Assembly: GCA_964344775.1 (NCBI GenBank)
Contig: CAYFOO010000005.1
Location: forward strand, 1-48,821
Source: CAYFMH01 sp964344775
GTDB lineage: Bacteria; Patescibacteriota; Gracilibacteria; UBA4473
Direction: 5' to 3'
Length of the DNA: 48,821 nucleotides
Shown: positions 40,151-46,963 of the stretch, one piece after another
Position numbering within the stretch: the first letter of the stretch is position 1
Layout: every line of letters starts with the position of its first letter
Made by a program: the position numbers and the translations under genes
Notes under the pieces: generated by a model
What the model was told of the DNA's origin: nothing
The model's input: only the letters and a program-made list of their open reading frames with translations
Database searches by the model: none

Positions 40151-40435
40151 ATGTATGAACAAGTCATGGTAGAAAATTGTGAAACGTCTGATGAAGAAAC
40201 TGAATCAGAATGTGGTTCTCGGATGGTAGTTGTTATGTTTACCAAAAGAACATTAGATGATCCATTTGCAGCAATAGAAGCTGGAGATGAAATTTCTGCG
40301 GTAGATATGCAATTATCTTTAGATTGTATAAAAAAAATTGAGCAAGCTAGAGAAAGGGGGGATTTAGTACCGTTTATAACGGAAGATGGGACGATTCGAG
40401 TACACCCCAGAAACATTTATTTCAAGGATCAGTAG
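40151..40435 (+). CDS. Small acidic protein of unknown function
   Basis: 94 residues starting MYEQVMVENCETSDEE; a second ATG at codon 6 is possible. Composition is acidic at the N-terminus with three cysteines (NCETSDEETESEC and LDCIKKIEQ). The middle MVVVMFTKRTLDDPFAAIEAG and the end FITEDGTIRVHPRNIYFKD read as a small alpha/beta domain. No family recognised. It begins about 155 nt after the last stem of the RNA locus and could lie on the same transcript. It converges with secA, 4 bp apart. Confidence 0.55.
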   Translation: MYEQVMVENCETSDEETESECGSRMVVVMFTKRTLDDPFAAIEAGDEISAVDMQLSLDCIKKIEQARERGDLVPFITEDGTIRVHPRNIYFKDQ

Positions 40436-40439
40436 TAAA

Positions 40440-43085
40440 TTATAGGTTTTTTCCGTGACATTTTTTAAATTTCTTCCCACTCCCACAGGGACAAGGGTCA
40501 TTTCGGCCGGCACCAGAGTATTTGTCGCCCAATTTTTCAGCTGTGATGGATCGTCCTGGGGTATCATCAGAGGCAAAGTGAGCTTGGCCTTGCACATCAA
40601 ATTCGCCCGTGTTTTCTAGTTCGGCATCGATTTCAGCTTGGTTCGTCTGTGCTTCAGAATAATCCGCTTCTTCAAACTCCAGACCGGCCTTAAATTCCAC
40701 TCGGAAAAGATTCGAAATGGCTACCATTTGGACATCTTTCAGCAGCCGCTGAAACATCTCAAAGGCTTCCCGTTTGTACTCCATGATGGGATCTTTTTGG
40801 GCGTATCCAGAGAGAGCTACTCGATCTCGGAGATGCGTCATTTGATCGATGTGTTCGAGCCACAATTCATCGATTGATTTTAGGAGGATGTACTTAGCAA
40901 TTTCATCGACCTTATTTTCTGGGAGAGATTTTTTCTTTTTGTCCCATTCAGCCAGGAGGTAGTTTGAGAGTGATTCGATGAGGTCATCTCGGTGATGGAA
41001 ATTCTGGATTTCTTCGAGTGTGATGGGATTTTCAGTTGGCAAATGGATCGCATTGATCGTTTCAAAAATCTCCTGTGTATTCCAGAGTGTGCCCGCTTCT
41101 TGGGTGGGAGCGTTTACTTCTACGACATGCTTGACGAGATCTTTGATGAAATTCTCCACATCGTCCAAACTAGCTTCTGAACCGAGTAATTTTCGCCTCT
41201 GAGCATAAATTTTCTCACGGTGGATATTCATGATGTCATCGTACTGCACGATGTGTTTTCTCGCATCGAAGTGGAATCCTTCGATCTTTTTTTGTGCATT
41301 TTCTACGGATTTGGAGATCATTTTGTTTTCAATCGCCTCATCTTCTGGAAGCCCGAGTTTTTCCATGAGTTGGCCCATCTTTTCTCCGCCAAATCGACGC
41401 ATGAGATCGTCGGCCATTGAAACATAAAACTGGCTGAATCCCGGGTCTCCTTGTCGTCCAGATCGTCCTCGGAGCTGATTATCAATTCGTCGAGACTCGT
41501 GTCTTTCCGTTCCCAGGATGACGAGCCCTCCTAGTTCTTTCACCCCTTTTCCCAATTTGATATCTGTTCCTCGTCCGGCCATGTTGGTTGCGATGGTGAC
41601 GGCTCCTGGTTGTCCAGCATTGGCGACGATTTCCGCTTCTCTTTCGTGGTGTTTGGCGTTGAGTACTTCATGTTCAATTTTTCTCTCAGAAAGTGCATGA
41701 GAGAGGGCTTCAGATTTCTCGATACTGATGGTTCCGATGAGCACTGGTTGGCCTTTTTTATTCAGTTTTTCTACCTCATCTGTGAGGGCCTTGAATTTTC
41801 CTCGTTCATTTTTGAATATTTTGTCCGGTAAATCCTCTCGGATCATCGTTTTATGCGTTGGGATTACAATCGTGTCCAATCGGTAAATTTTTGCGAATTC
41901 TTCAGCCTCTGTTTCAGCAGTACCAGTCATTCCAGCGAGTTTGTCATACAATCGGAAATAGTTCTGAAAAGTAATCGTGGCGAGCGTCTTTGATTCTCGT
42001 TGGATTTGTACGGCTTCTTTGGCTTCCAGAGCTTGGTGCAGCCCGTCAGAAAAACGTCGTCCGGGCATCAGTCTCCCCGTAAATTCATCCACGATCATCA
42101 CTTGTCCGTCTCGGACGACGTAGTCTTTGTCTTTTTCAAAAATAACCTCGGCCTTCAGTGCTTGCTCGATGTGGTGGACTTCCTCAAAGCCACTCTGGGT
42201 AAAAATATTCCCAATTCCGAGCCATTCTTCCATCTTTTTGACTCCAGCTTCTGTAAGTGTGGCATTCCGTTGTTTGAGATCAATGTTGAAGTCTTCATTT
42301 TCTGTTAATTTTTTTACGAGTTGGGAGTATCGACCATATTTTTCCGTAGATTCTTCTGCGGCAGTGGAGATGATGAGTGGGGTTCGGGCTTCATCGATCA
42401 GGATGGAGTCCACTTCGTCTACAATCCCGAAGTTTAGCGGGCGTTGGACGATACTTTCTGGATTTTGGGCCATGTTGTCTCGGAGATAATCAAACCCAAA
42501 TTCATTATTTGTTCCGTACGTGATATCGTTTTTGTACGCCTCGGCTCGCTCTTGCGTAGTTTTTTCATTGACGATCACGCCCACAGACAAACCACAAAAT
42601 TCATACAGCGGGGCCATCCATTCCGCATCCCGCATGGCGAGGTAATCATTCACCGTGATCACGTGGACGCCTTTTCCGGTGAGGGCATTCAAAATCACGG
42701 GAAGCGTACAAACCAGTGTTTTTCCTTCTCCGGTTTTCATTTCTGAGATCTTCCCCTGATGCAGTACCATCCCTCCGATGAGTTGGACATCGTAGTGGAT
42801 CATTTCCCATTTCATTGGTTTTCCTCGTACCTCAAAGGTTTGGTCACAGAGGCGTCGAGCCGCATTTTTCACTCCAGCAAAAACTTCTGGAAGTAAACTA
42901 TCAATTTTTTCGGGATCCTGGGTGAGTGTCTCTTTCCAATTTGCAAATTTTGTTTTTATTTCCGCATCCGAAAGCTTCTGGAATTCTTCTTCCAGGGTAT
43001 TGATCTGTGGGACTATTTTTTGGAGTTTGGCGACTTGCTTTCGGTTGTAGTTGCCAAAGACTGTATCGAGGACTTTTTGGATCAT
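40440..43085 (-). CDS. secA: Preprotein translocase ATPase SecA
   Basis: 881 residues from the ATG at 43085 (MIQKVLDTVFGNYNRKQVAKLQKIVPQINTLEEEF), which matches the usual SecA N-terminus. The frame continues 74 codons upstream, but that part is unlike SecA and overlaps repeats. SecA drives post-translational export through SecYEG. Walker A is MKTGEGKT (116-123). GFDYLRDNMA, IVDEVDSILIDEARTPLIIS, MTGTAETEAEEF, ATNMAGRGTDIKLG and the preprotein cross-linking and scaffold regions follow. The C-terminal SEC-C zinc motif RNDPCPCGSGKKFKKCHGK is intact and probably contacts SecB-like partners or ribosomes. Export of the surface proteins at the start of the window would use this motor. Confidence 0.97.
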   Translation of the reverse strand: MIQKVLDTVFGNYNRKQVAKLQKIVPQINTLEEEFQKLSDAEIKTKFANWKETLTQDPEKIDSLLPEVFAGVKNAARRLCDQTFEVRGKPMKWEMIHYDVQLIGGMVLHQGKISEMKTGEGKTLVCTLPVILNALTGKGVHVITVNDYLAMRDAEWMAPLYEFCGLSVGVIVNEKTTQERAEAYKNDITYGTNNEFGFDYLRDNMAQNPESIVQRPLNFGIVDEVDSILIDEARTPLIISTAAEESTEKYGRYSQLVKKLTENEDFNIDLKQRNATLTEAGVKKMEEWLGIGNIFTQSGFEEVHHIEQALKAEVIFEKDKDYVVRDGQVMIVDEFTGRLMPGRRFSDGLHQALEAKEAVQIQRESKTLATITFQNYFRLYDKLAGMTGTAETEAEEFAKIYRLDTIVIPTHKTMIREDLPDKIFKNERGKFKALTDEVEKLNKKGQPVLIGTISIEKSEALSHALSERKIEHEVLNAKHHEREAEIVANAGQPGAVTIATNMAGRGTDIKLGKGVKELGGLVILGTERHESRRIDNQLRGRSGRQGDPGFSQFYVSMADDLMRRFGGEKMGQLMEKLGLPEDEAIENKMISKSVENAQKKIEGFHFDARKHIVQYDDIMNIHREKIYAQRRKLLGSEASLDDVENFIKDLVKHVVEVNAPTQEAGTLWNTQEIFETINAIHLPTENPITLEEIQNFHHRDDLIESLSNYLLAEWDKKKKSLPENKVDEIAKYILLKSIDELWLEHIDQMTHLRDRVALSGYAQKDPIMEYKREAFEMFQRLLKDVQMVAISNLFRVEFKAGLEFEEADYSEAQTNQAEIDAELENTGEFDVQGQAHFASDDTPGRSITAEKLGDKYSGAGRNDPCPCGSGKKFKKCHGKNL

Positions 43086-43376
43086 GAATTGGGGATTGGT
43101 ATTTGGTATATAGTATATGGGGGAGTTTTGGAACTTCTCTGGGCGGATGGTAGCAAAAAAATTGGTTTTGGGAAGACGGAGTTTTTTGTTTTGATGATAG
43201 TGCCATTTTTCCTCATAAACAACTGTGCAATCTGTAAATAAGATCTTCGGAAATAGGCGGTTTTCCCGAGGTTTCGACTCATCTTCGACAAGCTCAGATT
43301 CGCTCACCCTCGTGAACCGCCAAATTATCGATCCCGTAGTTAATTTTGCTGGGAGGGTGGTTTTTACTTAAATCCC
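43086..43376. other. Intergenic stretch upstream of secA
   Basis: Between secA and the holin promoter lies about 290 bp without a gene. Near secA is a TATAGTATATGG tract with GGTAT-rich repeats (about 43,096-43,121). An inverted-repeat element occupies 43,256-43,321. The secA promoter is not obvious. Confidence 0.4.
43256..43321. repeat. GGCGGTT/AACCGCC element carrying TTCGACAAGCTCAG
   Basis: GGCGGTT (43256-43262) and AACCGCC (43315-43321) are perfect 7-bp terminal inverted repeats bounding 66 bp. The interior contains TTCGACAAGCTCAG (43284-43297), a string I know from dispersed intergenic repeats of many bacterial genomes. Confidence 0.55.
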
Positions 43377-43405
43377 TTGAAAAAAGCTTTAAAATCAGGT
43401 ATAAT
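43377..43405 (+). promoter_or_regulatory. Near-consensus promoter of the holin-amidase pair
   Basis: TTGAAA (43377-43382), exactly 17 nt, then a perfect TATAAT (43400-43405). A GGAG-containing tract (AAGGAGATAG, about 43,406-43,415) follows, and the first ATG is at 43436. This is the strongest promoter in the window. Confidence 0.75.
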
Positions 43406-43435
43406 AAGGAGATAGTTATTTAATTTTCTCAAAAA

Positions 43436-43711
43436 ATGAACGATGTAGAACTGATGGGTGCCGTGGTAGGTATCACCGAAGTGGTAAAAAATCTCGGTTT
43501 GCCTTCCAAATTTTGTGCCCCTTTTGCCATCCTTCTCGGGGTTGGACTTGCTGTAGTTGCAGAGATTATTTACGGGGGTGGAAACTACTTTCGAGCATTG
43601 GTGCGAGGCATAATTTTTGGGACGACTGCTACGGGGATTTATTCTGTGGGGGGAAAAGTCGTAGACAAAGTAAAATCTCAAAATGCAAATCCTCGGGTAC
43701 AAACTCAGTAG
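43436..43711 (+). CDS. Holin-like small membrane protein
   Basis: 91 residues with two hydrophobic segments (FAILLGVGLAVVAEIIYG and RALVRGIIFGTTATGIYSVGG) and a charged, hydrophilic C-terminus (GKVVDKVKSQNANPRVQTQ). The start MNDVELMGAVVGITEVVKNLGLPSKFCAPFAILLGVGL resembles holins of phages of Gram-positive bacteria, where ITEVxKxxGLPxKxxP precedes the first helix. Holins form pores that release an endolysin. The next gene, a peptidoglycan amidase, overlaps it by 29 bp, the classic lysis-cassette layout. No other phage gene is nearby, so this may be a domesticated pair for secretion or wall turnover. Confidence 0.68.
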   Translation: MNDVELMGAVVGITEVVKNLGLPSKFCAPFAILLGVGLAVVAEIIYGGGNYFRALVRGIIFGTTATGIYSVGGKVVDKVKSQNANPRVQTQ

Positions 43712-44444
43712 GCAAGAATTTGCCAAATATTTAAAAACCAAAAAGTTCGGGAGTGTCGCTCCCAATGAATTGGTGATACATCATACGTGGAAGCCGACGG
43801 TGGAGTCCTGGAATGGCAAAAAAAGTATTGAAGGGCTCAAACGTTTTTATGAAAGGAAAAAATGGTCAGCTGGTCCACATATTTTTATCGCTGAGGATGG
43901 GATTTGGCTTTTTACTGATATGGCTGAAGTAGGAGTGCATGCAGGAGAGGGGAATGCCACTTGGGAAAAGGGTGGGAAAATTTATCGAGGATACAATTTC
44001 CCTGGAGCAAGGTTGGAAGGATATTCCATCGGGATTGAGGTAGTGGGGAATTATGATGAAAAAGTCTGGGAAGGAGCAACGCTCAAAAATGCACTTTTTT
44101 GCATTTCGGCTCTTCGAAAAAATTTAGGTATTTCCCTAGATGACATCCGATTTCATCGGGAATTTTCGAATAAAAGTTGTCCGGGGAATGCAATCACTCG
44201 AGAGTGGTTTGAAGACAAATTAACTGAGTTTGAAGCTGGAAAAAAGACTAGCCAGGGATACGAGTTTCAATTTTCTCCAGAAGAAGCCGAAAAAGCGATC
44301 AAGCTCGGGTTTCTCAAACAGGTGGATTCAGAGACTCGAGAAATTATTGCGATTGGGCTGGTGCGGGTGTATGAGCGACTGAAGAAGGATTTTGAAAAGA
44401 AAAAAGTGGTGAGAAGGGGGGTGAGGAGAAATAAAAAATCATAA
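43683..44444 (+). CDS. N-acetylmuramoyl-L-alanine amidase (amidase_2/PGRP fold)
   Basis: 253 residues without a signal peptide. The amidase_2 zinc site is complete: ELVIHHTWKP (His33 or His34), DDIRFHREFSNKSCPGNAI (His158, Cys166). GPHIFIAEDGIWLFTDMAEVGVHAG and YSIGIEVVGNYDE are typical of this fold and of phage endolysins such as T7 lysozyme. The enzyme cuts the MurNAc-L-Ala bond. The C-terminal 70 residues (EFQFSPEEAEKAIKLGFLK and a basic tail ending RRGVRRNKKS) may bind wall polymers. Lacking a signal, it would need the overlapping holin-like protein to reach the wall. A 38-bp palindrome terminates the unit. Confidence 0.88.
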   Translation: MQILGYKLSRQEFAKYLKTKKFGSVAPNELVIHHTWKPTVESWNGKKSIEGLKRFYERKKWSAGPHIFIAEDGIWLFTDMAEVGVHAGEGNATWEKGGKIYRGYNFPGARLEGYSIGIEVVGNYDEKVWEGATLKNALFCISALRKNLGISLDDIRFHREFSNKSCPGNAITREWFEDKLTEFEAGKKTSQGYEFQFSPEEAEKAIKLGFLKQVDSETREIIAIGLVRVYERLKKDFEKKKVVRRGVRRNKKS

Positions 44445-44453
44445 AAAAATGAA

Positions 44454-44491
44454 ACCCGGTAGGGATCAGGCATGCCTGATCCCTACCGGGT
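44454..44491. terminator. Bidirectional terminator/GTAGGG-family palindrome
   Basis: A perfect 38-bp palindrome (half ACCCGGTAGGGATCAGGCA, then its complement) lies between the convergent amidase and topA genes, with T-rich tracts on each outgoing strand. It has the same GTAGGG/CCCTAC design as the repeats at 13,544 and 15,691. Confidence 0.75.
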
Positions 44492-44504
44492 GGTGAATAA
44501 TTTT

Positions 44505-46805
44505 TTATTTTTTTTTCACAAATCTTCGTTTCCCTCGTTCTGGGGCAGCAGCGATGAGTTCTTCACATTCTTTTAGTTCCAATCCTTTTGGCTCTTTTCC
44601 TTCTGGGATCTTGGCATTTTTCTTTCCGTCTGTGATGTAGGGCCCATATCGTCCGTTGAGCACCTGAATGTCAGATCCTTTGAAAGTTTTTATCTCTCGA
44701 TTGGCTTCAAATTCCTTCTTTTCCTTAATCAACACCATCGCTTCTTCGAGGGTGATCTCAAGCGGGTCTTTGTCTTTGATCGAGACAAATATTTTATCCA
44801 CTTTTACATACGGGCCAAATCGGCCAAAATTGGCGGTGATTTCTTCGCCTTCTGGAGTTTTTCCCACAATTCGTGGTAGATTAAAAAGTTCCAAAGCTTC
44901 CTCAAAGGTAATTTCATCCATTTTTTGTCCCGGACGGAGGCTGGCAAATTTTGGTTTCTCCTCATCCTCCTTCGTCCCGATCTGCACGTACGGTCCATAT
45001 CGTCCGATTTTTACAAAAAGTGGTTTGCCACTCTTGGGATCAGTACCGAGTTCTCGTGTGCTAGCGGCTTCTTCTCTCGTGATTTCATCGGAAGCTTCAA
45101 TGGTCTGGTGGAATCCTTTATAAAAACTTCCAATCATTTTGTTCCATTTTTCCTTGCCTTCGGCGACTTTATCAAACTCTGCTTCCACATCTGCGGTAAA
45201 GTTGTAGTTCACGACATTCTCAAAATTCTTTACCAAAAAGTCGGTAACAATACCTCCAATTGCAGTAGGACAAAGTTTGGCTCTTTCTGCTCCAAAATTT
45301 TCTGCTTTTTCTTCTTCGGTGATTTCTGCATTTTCTAGAACCAGTACATGGATCTGCCGTTCTTGTCCTTCCACATCTTTTTTCTCTACATAGCCTCGAT
45401 CCTGAATTGTCGAAATCGTTGGTGCGTAGGTGGATGGTCGGCCGATGCCCATTTCTTCTAGCTTCTTCACTAGGCTGGCCTCAGTGTATCTGGCTGGGGC
45501 TTTGGCAAAATTCTCTTTTCCGGTCATTCGGATAAGTGGAAGATCTTGTCCAACTTCTAATGGTGGGAGCATTTTTTCTTCTCCGGTAGCATCGTCAGCC
45601 ATGTAGACTTTCAAAAATCCATCAAATTTCACGACTTCGCCCTTGGCTTCCATTTTTTCGTCCATCGTAGAGATGCCGACGGTGGCAATGGTTTTTTCTA
45701 TCTTGGCTTCAGCCATCTGAGAGGCCATGGTTCTCCGCCAAATTAAATTATAAAGTCTGGTTTCATTACTATCTTTTCCGGCTTCTTCTGTAGCAAAATC
45801 CGTTGGGCGGATCGCTTCGTGTGCTTCTTGGGCACCGGCGGATTTGGTTTTGAACTTCCTGGTTTGCAGATACTCTTTCCCGAATTTTTGTGTAATGATA
45901 TCTGCGGCACTTTTGACCGCTAGATCTGAGAGATTGACCGAATCGGTACGCATGTAGGTAATTTTTCCAGATTCATACAATTTTTGTGCGACTACCATGG
46001 TTTGCTTTACCGAAAATCCCAATTTTTGGCTTGCTTCTTGTTGGAGGGTAGAAGTGGTAAAAGGGGCTGAAGGTGATTTTTTCCCAGGTTTTTTGGTCAG
46101 GTCTTCGACTTTGAAATCTGCACCCTTTGCTTTCTCCAAAAAATTTCGAGCTTCTTCGAGTGTTTCTAATTTTTTTGGTAGTTCTGCCTGCAAGATTTTT
46201 CCACCACCGAGATCAAACTCGGCTGTAACCTTAAAAGTGGAACCTGTTTCAAAAGCATCGATTTCTCGTTCTCGTTCTACAATTAATCGCACAGCGACGG
46301 ATTGCACTCGTCCGGCAGAGAGTCCAGCTCGGACCTTTTTCCATAGCACAGGAGAGAGTTCATATCCCACGAGTCGATCGAGTACTCGGCGAGCTTGCTG
46401 GGCATCGACCAGGTTTTGATCCACTTCTCGTGGATTTTCTACCGCCTTCAGAATGGCTGGTTTGGTGATTTCGTGAAACACAATTCGTTTGGTCTGAGCC
46501 TTTTTTAGATTCAGGGCTTCGGCCAGGTGCCAGGCGATAGCCTCCCCTTCGCGATCTTCATCGGAGGCGAGCCAGACAGTGTCGACTTCTTTTACATATT
46601 TCTTGAGTTCTGTGACGGTTTTCTTTTTGTCCACCGGGATTTCGTACGTTGGTTCAAAGTTATTTTCGATATCCACAGACATATTTTTTTTCGGTAGATC
46701 CCGAATGTGTCCGTAACTGGATTTCACCGTAAAATCTTTGCCAAGGAATTTTTCAATAGTTTTGGCTTTGGCCGGGGACTCAACGATGACGAGGTTTTTA
46801 CTCAT
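44505..46805 (-). CDS. topA: DNA topoisomerase I (type IA)
   Basis: 766 residues. Relaxes negative supercoils by a covalent 5'-phosphotyrosine. The Toprim domain starts LVIVESPAKAKTIEKFLG and contains WLASDEDREGEAIAWHL (Asp82, Asp84, Glu86). The active-site tyrosine is Tyr284 in GKITYMRTDSVNLS. AGLSAGRVQSVAVRLIVEREREI and SAPFTTSTLQQEAS are canonical. The C-terminus has no C4 zinc fingers but three topoisomerase C-terminal repeats (VKIGRYGPYVQIG, ANFGRFGPYVKV, VLNGRYGPYITDG), as in many non-proteobacterial enzymes, then a basic tail. An AAGTTCTAAGCTC-type repeat ends a few bases before the start codon. Confidence 0.96.
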   Translation of the reverse strand: MSKNLVIVESPAKAKTIEKFLGKDFTVKSSYGHIRDLPKKNMSVDIENNFEPTYEIPVDKKKTVTELKKYVKEVDTVWLASDEDREGEAIAWHLAEALNLKKAQTKRIVFHEITKPAILKAVENPREVDQNLVDAQQARRVLDRLVGYELSPVLWKKVRAGLSAGRVQSVAVRLIVEREREIDAFETGSTFKVTAEFDLGGGKILQAELPKKLETLEEARNFLEKAKGADFKVEDLTKKPGKKSPSAPFTTSTLQQEASQKLGFSVKQTMVVAQKLYESGKITYMRTDSVNLSDLAVKSAADIITQKFGKEYLQTRKFKTKSAGAQEAHEAIRPTDFATEEAGKDSNETRLYNLIWRRTMASQMAEAKIEKTIATVGISTMDEKMEAKGEVVKFDGFLKVYMADDATGEEKMLPPLEVGQDLPLIRMTGKENFAKAPARYTEASLVKKLEEMGIGRPSTYAPTISTIQDRGYVEKKDVEGQERQIHVLVLENAEITEEEKAENFGAERAKLCPTAIGGIVTDFLVKNFENVVNYNFTADVEAEFDKVAEGKEKWNKMIGSFYKGFHQTIEASDEITREEAASTRELGTDPKSGKPLFVKIGRYGPYVQIGTKEDEEKPKFASLRPGQKMDEITFEEALELFNLPRIVGKTPEGEEITANFGRFGPYVKVDKIFVSIKDKDPLEITLEEAMVLIKEKKEFEANREIKTFKGSDIQVLNGRYGPYITDGKKNAKIPEGKEPKGLELKECEELIAAAPERGKRRFVKKK

Positions 46806-46810
46806 AGTTT

Positions 46811-46841
46811 AAGAGCTTAGAACTTAGAGCTTAGAACTTAG
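46811..46841. repeat. AAGTTCTAAGCTC repeat just before topA
   Basis: On the minus strand it reads CTAAGTTCTAAGCTCTAAG followed by TTCTAAGCTCTT, ending about 6 nt before the topA ATG. It is the same unit and orientation as the copy before purH. Confidence 0.65.
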
Positions 46842-46963
46842 ATTTAAAAATGTTAAAGCTCGGCTAATTATTTTCGGAACAGGACTTTAAGGAAGAAAAA
46901 AATTTTTGCAAAAAAAAGAAGTAAAATTGCTAATTATTTTAAAATTAAGATAATCTTGGAGCA

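Noticed and set aside
43086..43307. 74-codon N-terminal extension of secA
   Set aside because: It does not resemble SecA, spans repeat sequence, and the ATG at 43085 gives the canonical N-terminus.
43436..44444. Prophage
   Set aside because: Only a holin-like and an amidase gene are present, between secA and topA; there are no capsid, tail, terminase or integrase genes.
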